Positions 22,588-32,109 of a DNA stretch of 33,671 nt are shown here, piece by piece (position 1 is the stretch's first letter; each line of letters starts with the position of its first letter). Source of the stretch: an uncultured Bacteroidales bacterium (GTDB lineage Bacteria > Bacteroidota > Bacteroidia > Bacteroidales > Muribaculaceae); contig CACXLJ010000025.1 in the NCBI GenBank assembly GCA_902768435.1, positions 1-33,671 of the forward strand, given 5' to 3'. A program made the translations under genes and the position numbers. Below the pieces are notes generated by a model, which searched no databases, was not told where the DNA came from, and saw nothing but the letters and a program-made list of their open reading frames with translations.

Positions 22588-23567
22588 TCCAGCATTACGC
22601 CCGAATCGTTTACCGTGAGGGTCACCTGGCTGCCCTCGATGAGCGGATAGTTCCAGTCCTCGTCGTGGCTGGCGGGGAAATCGTAGCAGATAGGAATATT
22701 GTAAGCACCGAGATACTCCCGGAGCATGTCGTTCATGTCTTCATAGCCGTTTGCGGGCTTGGTATAGTCGGTAAATCGGCCCAGAATGATACCCTTCACA
22801 TGGCCAATAACGCCCTTGAGCTTGAGCTGATAGAGCATGCTGCACACGCGCGGGAAATTCTCGCTCACATCTTCCATAAACAGGATGATGTCTTTGCCCG
22901 CCACAAAGTCGCGATCCAGGAAATCATAGTCCTTCGACCCTGAAATGTTGCAGAACACCGACATGTTGCCGCCCAGCAGCATGCCCGATGCGGTGCCATG
23001 CACATTGTAGGGGTGAGCCGGGAACTGGTAGCAAGGCAGATCGCCCGCCAGCAATTTGCGCAACGCAACGCTCGACTCATCGGTGCCGCCGGTGTCGCTC
23101 AATCGGCCGCCCATATTGCCATGGATGCTCATGCCCCCGGCGCGCACCATGCCGCTGTGCAGCGCGGTGATGTCGCTATAGCCTATAATCCACTTCTTGT
23201 ATTTATGAATGGTGTCGAGCGGTATCTCATAGAGCAGTTGCGACGAGCCATAACCGCCGCGGGTGCACAAGATGGCCTTGATGCTGGGGTCGCGCAGGGC
23301 CCACAGCAGGTCGGCAGTGCGCTGCTCGGTGGTACCGGCATACATGTGATATCGCTCAAGCAGATATTTGCCTCGCACGGGCCTGTAGCCCCAACTCTCT
23401 ATCACCTCGCAGGCCTTATTCACCGCCGAATCTTTGGGCGTGCTGCCTGGCGATATGACGGCAATCTTGTCGCCTTTTTTCAGGAACTGGGGCATAGTCT
23501 GCTGCGCCAATGCTGGCATAGCGACCAGCGTGGCAAACATCAATAGTGCTAATGTCTTTATTTTCAT
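22572..23567 (-). CDS. Exported S66 LD-carboxypeptidase (muramoyltetrapeptide carboxypeptidase-like)
   Basis: Family S66 enzymes remove the terminal D-Ala from peptidoglycan tetrapeptides. The 331-residue product has the triad Ser131 in IIGYSDIT, Glu232 in LFMEDVSE and His301 in PASHDEDWNYP, with spacing like characterised LdcA enzymes (about +101 and +69). The N-terminal GDKIAVISPGS and CTRGGYGS segments are also typical. Unlike cytoplasmic LdcA it has a signal peptide (1-21, MPALA then Gln-Gln), so it would act in the periplasm. It is the last gene of an operon, 13 bp after its paralogue. The 3' end of the reading frame runs into the 7-bp array, so the last residues (FRNQ) may be repeat-derived. 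Confidence 0.9.
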   Translation of the reverse strand: MKIKTLALLMFATLVAMPALAQQTMPQFLKKGDKIAVISPGSTPKDSAVNKACEVIESWGYRPVRGKYLLERYHMYAGTTEQRTADLLWALRDPSIKAILCTRGGYGSSQLLYEIPLDTIHKYKKWIIGYSDITALHSGMVRAGGMSIHGNMGGRLSDTGGTDESSVALRKLLAGDLPCYQFPAHPYNVHGTASGMLLGGNMSVFCNISGSKDYDFLDRDFVAGKDIILFMEDVSENFPRVCSMLYQLKLKGVIGHVKGIILGRFTDYTKPANGYEDMNDMLREYLGAYNIPICYDFPASHDEDWNYPLIEGSQVTLTVNDSGVMLDFRNQ

Positions 23568-23580
23568 ATTCGTTGCTGTT

Positions 23581-24600
23581 TTAATTTGATTTAGTTATGG
23601 TTATGGGATTGTTGAAATCGAGCGTCACGCTGTCGGCCTCCACCGTGAGTGTCACAGGGCAGCCCTCGATGAGCGGATAATTCTGGTCGGCAAAGTGCCC
23701 TGTGGGGAAATCGTAGCACACCGGTATGCTGCCGTCCTTGAAATAGTGGTTGAGCAACTCATACATCGAGCCCCAGCCATTGGTCGGGCGGTAGCCCTTG
23801 AAGCGGCCCACAATCACGCCTTTCACATGATTGATGATGCCGCGTATGCGCAGCTGCTGCAGCATGCGGTCGACATGGGGCATGTCTTCGTTGGTGTCCT
23901 CGAAAAACAGAATCACATCTTTGTCGGCAATAAATTCCTTGGCCAGGAAATCGTAGTCCGAGCCGGCCAGGTCGGTAAACACCGAGATGTTGCCGCCCAG
24001 CAGTATGCCCTGAGCCGTGCCCTTCACATTATACTTGTGGCCCCGAATCACATAGCCGGGGAACTCGCCTGTGAGTATCTCGCGCAATATCTGCGACAGG
24101 CGGTCGGTGCCATGCGTCTTGCGCAGCCAGTAGCACATGTTGCCGTGAATGGCCATATTGCCCGCCCGCACCTGGGTGCTGAGCAGGCCCGTGATGTCGC
24201 TGTAGCCTATTATCCACTTGGGATTGTTGCGGAACTCCTCGATGGGCACCTCGCACAGCACATTAATCACGCCATAGCCGCCGTCGGCACACATAATGGC
24301 CTTGATGGTGGTGTCGCGCAACGCCCACAGCAGGTCGTTCTTGCGCTGCTCCACCGTGCCGGCAAAGCCATGCCAGCGTGCACCCACATTGGGCCCAATC
24401 ACACCCTGGTAGCCCCAACGCCCGAACACGGCACACGCCGAGTCCACTATATTATAGGTGTGGGCACCCGAGGGCGAGAGCACGGCAATCTTATCGCCCG
24501 GCTTGAGGAACGGCGGCGGAGCAGGCAACGGCTCATTCACCGCCCCCAACGCACACTGCGCCACCAGCAAAACAAGCAAGAACAGGTTTTTACGCTTCAT
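23581..24600 (-). CDS. Exported S66 LD-carboxypeptidase, second paralogue
   Basis: A 339-residue paralogue of the next gene. Triad: Ser134 in IIGYSDIT, Glu234 in LFFEDTNE, His302 in TGHFADQNYP. GDKIAVLSPSG and CADGGYG are the other family segments. The signal peptide covers about residues 1-20 (MKRKNLFLLVLLVAQCALGA). Shared features between the two copies (AGT.EQR.NDLLWALRD, LLGGN.SVF, HVKG.I.GRF, NYPLIEG) show a duplication, yet the loops differ enough to suggest older divergence and perhaps different muropeptide substrates. It follows the PorZ-like gene by 14 bp. Confidence 0.9.
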   Translation of the reverse strand: MKRKNLFLLVLLVAQCALGAVNEPLPAPPPFLKPGDKIAVLSPSGAHTYNIVDSACAVFGRWGYQGVIGPNVGARWHGFAGTVEQRKNDLLWALRDTTIKAIMCADGGYGVINVLCEVPIEEFRNNPKWIIGYSDITGLLSTQVRAGNMAIHGNMCYWLRKTHGTDRLSQILREILTGEFPGYVIRGHKYNVKGTAQGILLGGNISVFTDLAGSDYDFLAKEFIADKDVILFFEDTNEDMPHVDRMLQQLRIRGIINHVKGVIVGRFKGYRPTNGWGSMYELLNHYFKDGSIPVCYDFPTGHFADQNYPLIEGCPVTLTVEADSVTLDFNNPITITKSN

Positions 24601-24614
24601 AGGAATCAGGGAAA

Positions 24615-26948
24615 TTAGCGCATGATGAGGATTTTGGCCACGGCCGAGAGCGAGGAGCTACTGCCCGAGGTTGAGGCGAAGACAAAGTAGACGCCGCTCT
24701 TCACACGGTCGCCCGACGGGGTGCGGGCATCCCACACGGCAGTGCCGCCCGACGAGCGCAACTGCGTGACCACATTGCCTGCCGAGTCGGCAATCTTCAC
24801 CAAGCAGTTGTCCTTGAGGCCCGTAATGGTGACATCGCCGCCATAGTCGGGGCGCACTGGATTGGGGTAAGCCACAATGTTGCTCATGTCACCCTCGACC
24901 GGGCTCGAAGAGTCGTAGAAATACTCAATCAGGCCGTTGCCGGTGGTAATGAACACCGAATTCGACGACTCGTTGCAGCAAATGTCGTAAATCTTGTTAG
25001 AGAGCAGCTGGCTATTCTCGGTGGTGAACTGCCTGATAACCTGCGAGCCATCGGGATTTACATAAAACAGACCATGATTGTTGGTGCCAATCCACTTGCA
25101 GTTGTTGGCATCCACTGTGATGCAATTCACTTGAGTGCCATCGAGCAGATAGTCGGCCAGGTCGGTGCCATCGTTACGCGGCACCTTGATGTGGTTAATG
25201 CGGAAATCACGCGAGAACGCCTGGGTGGGATTGAACGAGATCACGCCATTGTCGCAGCCCATCCAAATCAAGCCGTCGCGGTCCTCAGCAAGAGCGAAGA
25301 TGAATCCCCACTCATAGGTCTTGTTGTCCTGATCGAGGAATGTCGCGTGGCTTGCCTTATTGATAGTGCCGCTGGGGTCACTTTTATAGTCCCACACCAT
25401 CACAGGGGCAAAATTGCCCTGCGTGTACACGATATAGTTGTTGTGCTGTGTTGCCAGCATGCGGGCAAACTTAGAGCACCTGGCATCGGTGAGTTTGGGG
25501 TCAATCCAGTCGTTGACCGAAACACTGGCAAGTTTTCGCTTGGCATTGGGCAATATCATCACGGGCGTTTTGTCGTTATCGGTCTGCGCCACCCACATGT
25601 TGCCCTGGCGGTCGAGCGTGGTCACCGCATGACAATAGTAGCCGTCGCGGGCATGAATCATGGGCGAGTTCTCCCAGTTATAGGTCTGCACCACATCGGT
25701 GCCTTTAACCTTGTAGGTGCCGTTCCACCACGAGCCCACATAATACTCTTCGGCATCCTCGGGCGCGAAAGTCATCCAGTAGGTACCGCTATTCTTGAGG
25801 ATAGGCGACGGGGTGACATCGGTCCAGCGAGTGCCATCGTACACATTGACCACGGTGGGGTCGTACTGCTCGTCGAGCATGCGGCCCAAGGTGCCGGTAT
25901 TGGTGACATACATCTTCTGGCTTGTTGCGTTATAGGTGAGCCAGAAGGGGTTGCTGATGCTGATGCTGATGGGTTTGAAATAGGATTCGGGTGCCTCGCT
26001 GTTGTGCAATCCGTCTTCGGCCACCGACCACAGCGAGCCATCGTTGCTCTTGAAGTAGAGTTCGTTGCCGCCCTCTACCTTTTTTGGGTTCTCACCCTTT
26101 TGGTCAAAGGTGTAGTAGTAGCCTTGACTCATGAAGTTGACCAGGAAACCGTCGACTGTCTCCTGGATGTTCTCGCCCTTCGCCTTGACCTCTGAAGTCA
26201 CCTTCACGCCTGTGGCGCTCACTGTGCCACGATAAAGCCTGTCACCGAGGGCAAAGAAACTACTGCCCTCGATGGGACACAGGTGCACCTTCTTGCCCAA
26301 CGAGAGTTTGCTTGTGGTGTAAGACGAGAGCGCCTCGCGGCGTTCCGATGCCAGGCCCGAGTAGGCCATGGTGTCGTTGACCATCACAATGTAGTCGCCC
26401 ACATGTGCCACCGACAGCATCTTGACATTGACCCACACATCGCTGTTCGTGGCACTGCGCTGCGTGTAGATGCGTGACTCTTTCACCTCCCACTTGCGGT
26501 CGTCAAAGACCACATAGCCAAAGTCGGTAGCTGCATAAAAGATGCCGTCGTCAAAGGTGATGCCATTCACATTCTTGCCGCCCAGCACCGTCGAGTTCTT
26601 GATTTCAGAAAGGTTGCGCACACGGCCCGACTCCTCAATCACATCAAGGTTGCCGTTGTCGTAGGTTACCACAATGTAATCTTTGTCGGAGTTGTAGAAC
26701 ATGCCGGTGATGTAGGTATCCGAGAGATAGTTCTGCTTGTTCCACGCCTCGTTTTCCTGCGTCGATGTGTCGTAGCAGAACAGGTTGTTGCTCACCAGAT
26801 AAAACACGCGGTCGCCCATCTCTACCACTTGCTGAGCCTCGGAGCTCACAAACTTGGGGTGAATGCGCCACTGACCCTGGGCACAAAGTTGCCCGGTCAT
26901 GACTGCGATGAACGATATTGACAATAAGAGTTTCTTTATCATAGTCAT
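24615..26948 (-). CDS. PorZ-like beta-propeller protein with T9SS C-terminal domain (copy 1)
   Basis: A 777-residue exported protein. Signal peptide about 1-24 (ending LCA, then Gln). The mature protein opens with WRIHPKF and runs through propeller blades with repeated elements such as VFYLVSNNLFCYD, YIVVTYDNGNLDVIEE, FYAATDFGYVVFDD, DGLIWMGCDNGVISFNP and NNCKWIGTNNHGLFYVNPDG, the two-component-regulator-propeller style. The last 95 residues form a T9SS type A domain (AYPNPVRPDYGGDVTI, VKIADSAGNVV, SGVYFVFAS, KILIMR). This order matches PorZ, which in Porphyromonas gingivalis helps attach A-LPS to T9SS cargo. The ATG at 26942 is an equally good start. It is first in an operon with two S66 genes. 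Confidence 0.82.
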   Translation of the reverse strand: MTMIKKLLLSISFIAVMTGQLCAQGQWRIHPKFVSSEAQQVVEMGDRVFYLVSNNLFCYDTSTQENEAWNKQNYLSDTYITGMFYNSDKDYIVVTYDNGNLDVIEESGRVRNLSEIKNSTVLGGKNVNGITFDDGIFYAATDFGYVVFDDRKWEVKESRIYTQRSATNSDVWVNVKMLSVAHVGDYIVMVNDTMAYSGLASERREALSSYTTSKLSLGKKVHLCPIEGSSFFALGDRLYRGTVSATGVKVTSEVKAKGENIQETVDGFLVNFMSQGYYYTFDQKGENPKKVEGGNELYFKSNDGSLWSVAEDGLHNSEAPESYFKPISISISNPFWLTYNATSQKMYVTNTGTLGRMLDEQYDPTVVNVYDGTRWTDVTPSPILKNSGTYWMTFAPEDAEEYYVGSWWNGTYKVKGTDVVQTYNWENSPMIHARDGYYCHAVTTLDRQGNMWVAQTDNDKTPVMILPNAKRKLASVSVNDWIDPKLTDARCSKFARMLATQHNNYIVYTQGNFAPVMVWDYKSDPSGTINKASHATFLDQDNKTYEWGFIFALAEDRDGLIWMGCDNGVISFNPTQAFSRDFRINHIKVPRNDGTDLADYLLDGTQVNCITVDANNCKWIGTNNHGLFYVNPDGSQVIRQFTTENSQLLSNKIYDICCNESSNSVFITTGNGLIEYFYDSSSPVEGDMSNIVAYPNPVRPDYGGDVTITGLKDNCLVKIADSAGNVVTQLRSSGGTAVWDARTPSGDRVKSGVYFVFASTSGSSSSLSAVAKILIMR

Positions 26949-27027
26949 TTACTACAAGATAGATGTCGGTTTAATATATTATTTAATTACTATAACGAAA
27001 AACTCTTGAATAAATTGTGCACACAAG

Positions 27028-27035
27028 CAAAGTTA
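27028..27035 (-). promoter_or_regulatory. -7 box of the PorZ-like/S66 operon
   Basis: TAACTTTG on the minus strand matches TAnnTTTG, with a weak -33 region. It lies directly below the terminator of the upstream gene and leaves a leader of about 73 nt. Confidence 0.5.
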
Positions 27036-27038
27036 TTG

Positions 27039-27074
27039 AAAAAAAGCCCTCACCGCATTGACGATGAGGACTTT
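27039..27074 (-). terminator. Terminator of the second PorZ-like gene
   Basis: On the minus strand a 12-bp stem (27073-27062 with 27055-27044, two G-U pairs) closes a 6-nt loop and runs into a seven-T tract (27045-27039). Confidence 0.87.
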
Positions 27075-27112
27075 CGTACAGAGATATTTATTATTTTGAA
27101 ACGATTATCACG

Positions 27113-29434
27113 TTACTTGATCACCATGATCTTGCCCACAGGCTTGTCCATGGGAACATTTTGAGTGGTAGCGGCGTACACATAGTAGGTGCCGGTGGGA
27201 ACGCGCTCGCCATTGCTGTTGCAGGCATCCCAAGTAGCGGTACCGGCCACATCGGAGGTCTCACACACCACATTGCCAGCTGCATCGGTGATCTTCACAT
27301 ACGAGCCGGGAATCAGTCGCTTGATGGCCACATAACCCGTGAAGTCGGGCTTGACAGGCTCAGGATAAATCTCAACATTGTCGTAGGTGGTTTCACCGCC
27401 ACGGAACTCATAGCTATACTCAAGTACGCAAGTGGGAGTCACCACAAACATCGACTCGCGATCGGGGTCGTAGCAAATGTTGTAGATCGAGTTAGTGGGC
27501 AGAGGACTGTTAGCAGTGGTGAAATTCTGCAGCACCTCGGTACCATCCTGATTCAGCACAAAGATACCGGCTCCGTAGGTGGCAATCCACACGGTGTTGT
27601 CCTTGCCAAATTCAATGGCCGTGGTCATTGTGTTGCCCATCACAGCCGAGATATCATCGACACGGAAATCCTCGTCAAACGCCTCGGCAGGATTGAAACG
27701 CACCAGGTTGCCGCCGTTACCCATCCACACATAGCCAAAGTCGTCGGCTTTCAAGGCGTAGGTATAGGCCCAAGTGATAGTCTTGGCGGTCTTACTCGTC
27801 AGTCTCTTGAAAGACCTGGAGCGGAAATTGGTACCATCGGTAATCTGTCCATTATTGTCCCAAATCACAAGGGGAGCCAAGTCGCCAGTGGTGAACACCT
27901 TGATGTCGGTGCCTTTGGAGATGGCAAAGTTTGACCACTTGAACGAGTTGATGTCTGCAACATTGGGCACCTTAAACACAGTATAGTCACTTGCTGAGAA
28001 ACTGGAATTAGCCAACTTTGCTCTGGGAAGCACCTTTACCGGAGTAGTGTTGTTCCTACTTGAATGCACAATCCACAGGTTGCCATCCTTGTCAAATCTG
28101 ATGACGGCCTTGCGATCTACCATAGGAGACGCAGTTCCTAAATTGGCAGTCACAGCACCATTCTGGATTCTGTAGATACCCTTCGTACGGCCACTGATGA
28201 AATACATGCTCGAATCGTTAGGATTGAACTCAGGATAGTACCAGCCATCGCCCGCTGTGGTAGGAGCACCTGAAGGTTTTGCATCGGCCCAAACAGAACC
28301 GTCGAATGTGTTCATCTCACACCTTGCGGATGAAAAGATTTGAGTCAAAATACCATTGTCCGAAGTACTGCTGAGATACATCTTATGCTCGCTCTTGTTG
28401 TAGGCCATCCACCAGGGAACAGTGGTGATCAAAATGCCATCAATCTTATAATAAGTGCTTGCAGCAGCGCTGCTGTGCACGCCATTGGTGTTGATGCTCC
28501 ACATGGTGCCGTCGCCATTAGGATCACAGCTGAACATCTCGTTCAAACTGGTCGACTTCTTGGTGGCATTGCCGCCATTGGCATCAAAGGTGTAATAATA
28601 TTTGTTTGCCATGAAGTTGGCGAGGAAGCCTGTGGGGGTCTTCTGCACATTGTCGGCAACAGCTGCCACCACCTGGGTGCGGGTGAAGGTGGTGCTATTG
28701 CCGTTTGTTGCCATCGTAACCATATAGAGGCAATTTCCGGCAGAATTGAGGAAGAACTTCGAATCGCTGACAGCATAGGTCTTACCATTGTAAGTCTTGG
28801 TAACCACGCCAGCTGTATCTACTGCGTAGTTCTGCGCCTTACCGAAATTAGACAATGTTTCATGTTTGGCACTTTTTCCTGAATAGTAGAAATAGCCCGA
28901 AGCGCTGAGAATCAACTTGTCGCCCACTTCCTCGGTCGAATAGATATTCGTTGAGTAATTGTGGTACTCCTTGACAGTGAAGTTGTTATCATCAATAAGC
29001 AGATAACCAAACTTTGTTGACACATACATACCAAGACTGCCGAATGTGACATGATTGATTCCCTTTTCATCTGGAATCAAGGCTTCTTTCACATTTGGAA
29101 TATTGTACTGAATGCCATCGCTGGTAATCACATCGATGTTGGCATCGTCGTAGGTAACGACCAGATAGTTCTTGTCGTAGTTGTAGTAGATGCCGTTTAC
29201 CAGCACATCCGACAAGCTATTGGTCTTGTTCAACGACACATTCTCCTTGGTAACCTTGTTGAGGCAGAAGAGGTCATTGCCCAACAGATAGTAAACACTA
29301 TTCTCTGTGTCAATGATGTTCTTGGCCGAAGTCGCGAGGAATCGTGAATGCACGGTCCACGATCCTGTACCCGTCTGTGCCATCACGCTCAGTGGCATCA
29401 AGAGCAATAGAAGCAAATAAAATTTCTTAATCAT
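27113..29434 (-). CDS. PorZ-like beta-propeller protein with T9SS C-terminal domain (copy 2)
   Basis: A 773-residue paralogue of the following gene. Signal peptide about 1-19 (LLLLLLMPLSVMA, then Gln). The opening SWTVHSRFLATSAKNIID, YYLLGNDLFCLNK, YLVVTYDDANIDVI and MYVSTKFGYLLIDD run in parallel with copy 1, and so do the later blades (FGYVWMGNGGNLVRFNP, DNTVWIATYGAGIFVLNQDG). The C-terminal domain has IYPEPVKPDFTGYVAI, VKITDAAGNVV, PTGTYYVYAAT and KIMVIK. It is flanked by its own terminator, so it is a separate unit from copy 1. No clear TAnnTTTG box was found in the 85 bp upstream, and it may be partly co-transcribed with the lysS pair. One copy may be the true PorZ and the other a specialised relative; the sequence alone does not say which. 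Confidence 0.82.
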   Translation of the reverse strand: MIKKFYLLLLLLMPLSVMAQTGTGSWTVHSRFLATSAKNIIDTENSVYYLLGNDLFCLNKVTKENVSLNKTNSLSDVLVNGIYYNYDKNYLVVTYDDANIDVITSDGIQYNIPNVKEALIPDEKGINHVTFGSLGMYVSTKFGYLLIDDNNFTVKEYHNYSTNIYSTEEVGDKLILSASGYFYYSGKSAKHETLSNFGKAQNYAVDTAGVVTKTYNGKTYAVSDSKFFLNSAGNCLYMVTMATNGNSTTFTRTQVVAAVADNVQKTPTGFLANFMANKYYYTFDANGGNATKKSTSLNEMFSCDPNGDGTMWSINTNGVHSSAAASTYYKIDGILITTVPWWMAYNKSEHKMYLSSTSDNGILTQIFSSARCEMNTFDGSVWADAKPSGAPTTAGDGWYYPEFNPNDSSMYFISGRTKGIYRIQNGAVTANLGTASPMVDRKAVIRFDKDGNLWIVHSSRNNTTPVKVLPRAKLANSSFSASDYTVFKVPNVADINSFKWSNFAISKGTDIKVFTTGDLAPLVIWDNNGQITDGTNFRSRSFKRLTSKTAKTITWAYTYALKADDFGYVWMGNGGNLVRFNPAEAFDEDFRVDDISAVMGNTMTTAIEFGKDNTVWIATYGAGIFVLNQDGTEVLQNFTTANSPLPTNSIYNICYDPDRESMFVVTPTCVLEYSYEFRGGETTYDNVEIYPEPVKPDFTGYVAIKRLIPGSYVKITDAAGNVVCETSDVAGTATWDACNSNGERVPTGTYYVYAATTQNVPMDKPVGKIMVIK

Positions 29435-29519
29435 CGTTTCAAATTTTTATTATCGTTTTGTCATGTTATTTATCTCTTAACGCAATTTCGCCTATTTTAT
29501 TGTGTCAACTGCAATAAAA

Positions 29520-29978
29520 TCAGTATTTCAAGGCTATTTTCTTTTCATTGCCCTCTCGATTCACATAGCTGAAACGCCGCCATTCGCCCGTGACTTCGCT
29601 CTCGTAGCGAACAACATATTTCTGCTCTCTCATGAAATCGAGCATCACCGAACCAGCCATAGGCTTTTCGGGACCGGGCGCGCCTTTCACCCCTTTCTTC
29701 TCCACCATGCGCACCTTGCTGTCGCTCACGGTTACCACCAGGTTCACGGTGTCGCCGTCAAGGAGCATCAAGCCGTTGTGCCGCAACTCCAGAGCTCCGT
29801 CGGCATGCGAAATCAGGTGCAGTTCGCTCGACTGGTCGCCGCCATCGTCAAGAGCCATGGGCTTGATGTAGGTGCTCATGGGGTCCTGATCCTTTTGCCC
29901 AAAAATGAGCGCCAGCAGGGCAAAGGCCACCAGCAGGGCCAGGGTGTAGAACTCTATGGAGTGAAAAAAGTCGTCCAT
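29520..29978 (-). CDS. Small membrane-anchored protein of unknown function, coupled to lysS
   Basis: A 152-residue protein that I do not recognise. Residues 1-30 hold one transmembrane helix (FYTLALLVAFALLALIFG) preceded by a short acidic segment MDDFFHSIE. The remainder is a soluble domain of alternating strands (LHLISHADGALELRHNGLML, TVNLVVTVSDSKVRMVEKKG, YVVRYESEVTGEWRRFSYV), compatible with a beta-sandwich outside the cytoplasm, the orientation being inferred. The frame can begin at a GTG at 29981, but the ATG at 29978 overlaps the lysS stop as TGATG, a typical translational coupling. The link to lysS is therefore probably at the expression level; no functional tie is evident. Confidence 0.75.
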   Translation of the reverse strand: MDDFFHSIEFYTLALLVAFALLALIFGQKDQDPMSTYIKPMALDDGGDQSSELHLISHADGALELRHNGLMLLDGDTVNLVVTVSDSKVRMVEKKGVKGAPGPEKPMAGSVMLDFMREQKYVVRYESEVTGEWRRFSYVNREGNEKKIALKY

Positions 29979-31717
29979 CACTGCTTGGCTGCGGCAGCTT
30001 CTACCCAGGCCTTCACCTCATCGACAACGGGGTTCTTGTAACCCAACTTATACTTTTTGTTGATGTCGAGCAGGTCCTGGAAGAGTTTGCCGGGTTTGTC
30101 AATGGCGCCAAGCGCCTCAATGGTGAGATAGCCCGCCTTTTGGATGGGAGCCACCCACTCGGCTGGGATGCCAAGCGCCGTGAAGGATTCTTCCTTGTCG
30201 CGCTTCGCCACCTTTTCGGGACGCATCTGCGGGAAGAGGAGCACATCCTGAATGTAGCTGTGGCCGGTCATGAGCATCACCAGGCGGTCAATGCCTATGC
30301 CGATGCCGCTCGTGGGGGGCATGCCATATTGCAGGGCACGCAAGAAGTCCTGGTCAATGATCATTGCCTCATCGTCGCCCTTGTCGGCCAGGCGCATCTG
30401 CTCTTTGAAGCGCTCTTCCTGGTCGATGGGGTCGTTGAGCTCACTATAGGCATTGGCAAGCTCCTTGCCGTTGACCATGAGTTCGAAGCGCTCGGTGAGG
30501 CCGGGCTTGGTGCGGTGCATCTTGGTGAGCGGAGACATCTCCACGGGATAATCGATGATGAAGGTGGGCTGCACAAAGGTGCCCTCGCAGAACTCGCCGA
30601 AGATCTCGTCGATGAGTTTGCCCTTGCCCATGGTGTCGTCGATTTCCAGTTTCAGTTCCTTGCACACTTGACGAATCTCGTCTTCGCTCTTGCCCTCCAG
30701 GTCATAGCCAGTCTTCTCCTTGATGGCCTCAAGGATGGGCAGGCGACGATAAGGAGCCTTGAAACTGATGGTCTTGCCATCTACCACGCTCTCGGGTTTT
30801 CCGTTCACGGCGGTACAAATGGTTTCGAGCAGTTGTTCGGTGAAGCTCATCATCCAATTGTAGTCCTTATACTGCACATAGAGTTCCATGCAGGTGAACT
30901 CGGGATTGTGGTTGCGGTCCATGCCCTCGTTGCGGAAGTTCTTGCCAATCTCATACACGCCCTCGAAGCCGCCCACAATGAGGCGCTTCAGGTAAAGCTC
31001 GGTGGCAATGCGCATGTACATGTCTACATCGAGCGCATTGAAGTGCGTGATGAAGGGGCGGGCCGTTGCGCCGCCGGCAATGCTCTGCAGCGTGGGTGTC
31101 TCCACCTCGGTGTAACCGGCATCGTCGAGCACCTGGCGCATGGTCTTCACCACCAGGGCGCGCTTCAGGAAGGTGTCCTTCACGCCGTCATTCACCACGA
31201 GGTCCACATAGCGCTGGCGGTAACGCAGTTCGGGGTCGTCGAAGGCGTCGTAGGTAACACCGTCTTTCACCTTCACAATGGGCAGCGGCTTCAGGCTCTT
31301 GCTGAGCACGGTGAGCGCCTGAGCGTGCACGCTGATCTCGCCCGTCTGGGTGCGGAACACATAGCCCTCAATGCCCACAAAGTCGCCAATGTCAAGCAAC
31401 TTCTTGAACACCACATTATAGAGGTCTTTGTTCTCGTCGGGGCAAAGGTCGTCACGGCTCACATACACCTGAATGCGGCCCTTGCTGTCCTGCAACTCCA
31501 TAAACGAGGCCTTGCCCATGATGCGGCGGCTCATCACACGGCCGGCGATGCTCACCTGGCGTGGTTCGCTCTCGTCGCTGAACTGGGCACGGATGTCGTC
31601 GCTCCATGCATTCACCTTGTATTCTGCTGCCGGATAGGGGTTAATGCCCATTTCGCGCAACTGCGCCAGACTATTGCGGCGCACAATCTCTTGTTCACTT
31701 AATTCCAGTATATTCAT
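29978..31717 (-). CDS. lysS: Lysyl-tRNA synthetase, class II
   Basis: Charges tRNA-Lys with lysine. The 579-residue product has the N-terminal OB-fold anticodon-binding domain ([23 protein letters not shown], about residues 55-77), class II motif 1 around [17 protein letters not shown], motif 2 [20 protein letters not shown] (about 261-280) and motif 3 [15 protein letters not shown] (about 475-489). The last 75 or so residues (from [17 protein letters not shown]) are a C-terminal extension seen in Bacteroidales enzymes, absent from the shorter E. coli form. The start ATG at 31717 gives a normal N-terminus. It is followed by the coupled small membrane protein gene. Confidence 0.97.
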   Translation of the reverse strand: MNILELSEQEIVRRNSLAQLREMGINPYPAAEYKVNAWSDDIRAQFSDESEPRQVSIAGRVMSRRIMGKASFMELQDSKGRIQVYVSRDDLCPDENKDLYNVVFKKLLDIGDFVGIEGYVFRTQTGEISVHAQALTVLSKSLKPLPIVKVKDGVTYDAFDDPELRYRQRYVDLVVNDGVKDTFLKRALVVKTMRQVLDDAGYTEVETPTLQSIAGGATARPFITHFNALDVDMYMRIATELYLKRLIVGGFEGVYEIGKNFRNEGMDRNHNPEFTCMELYVQYKDYNWMMSFTEQLLETICTAVNGKPESVVDGKTISFKAPYRRLPILEAIKEKTGYDLEGKSEDEIRQVCKELKLEIDDTMGKGKLIDEIFGEFCEGTFVQPTFIIDYPVEMSPLTKMHRTKPGLTERFELMVNGKELANAYSELNDPIDQEERFKEQMRLADKGDDEAMIIDQDFLRALQYGMPPTSGIGIGIDRLVMLMTGHSYIQDVLLFPQMRPEKVAKRDKEESFTALGIPAEWVAPIQKAGYLTIEALGAIDKPGKLFQDLLDINKKYKLGYKNPVVDEVKAWVEAAAAKQ

Positions 31718-31824
31718 TATTTCTTATTTGTTTGTTTTCGCTGTAATAAATCTCTTGTATTAGCGACCAAGGTGCAGCGAGCAATCATAGGCGTCATCGC
31801 CCACTACACTTCTATCGCAATTTG

Positions 31825-31832
31825 CAAAATTA
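31825..31832 (-). promoter_or_regulatory. -7 box of the probable lysS promoter
   Basis: TAATTTTG on the minus strand matches TAnnTTTG; the -33 element is weak. The leader would be about 100 nt. Confidence 0.45.
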
Positions 31833-32067
31833 CGCATTTTTTTCGAAATTGCACACTACACAGCCCGCTAATTGCATTTTTTCGCCTTTTTGCCGCAGTT
31901 TTCAGCCGCCCTACCCTGCCCACACCAATCGCTTTGAGCCATCGCGAAAAGCCCGTTCACACTTAAAAAATGTAATTATTTACAAGGCGAAGATGGATAA
32001 AATTACAAATGTTAACAAATCAAAAATTTTCTTGTCAAAATATATCTGACGAATGAAAAAAAGGTGC

Positions 32068-32075
32068 TACATTTG
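32068..32075 (+). promoter_or_regulatory. -7 box of the OmpP1-like gene promoter
   Basis: TACATTTG matches TAnnTTTG and lies 35 bp before ATG 32110. Because it lies downstream of the alternative start at 32053, it decides for the later start. Confidence 0.6.
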
Positions 32076-32109
32076 CATCAGTTATTCATTATCTATAAAA
32101 GCAAAAACA

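Larger units (their letters stand above)
31718..32109. other. Divergent intergenic region between lysS and the OmpP1-like gene
   Basis: About 390 bp of AT-rich DNA with promoter boxes for both genes (31825-31832 minus, 32068-32075 plus). In between I see no ORF, RNA gene, long hairpin or tandem array that I can support. Confidence 0.6.

Noticed and set aside
29470..29490. Third copy of the operator near the second PorZ-like gene (AACGCAATTTCG)
   Set aside because: Only the left half matches; the central CG and right half-site are missing.
30140..31702. A 520-codon open frame on the plus strand
   Set aside because: It lies wholly antisense to lysS, whose motifs are clear; its His/Leu/Ala-rich translation is a shadow of the lysS codons.
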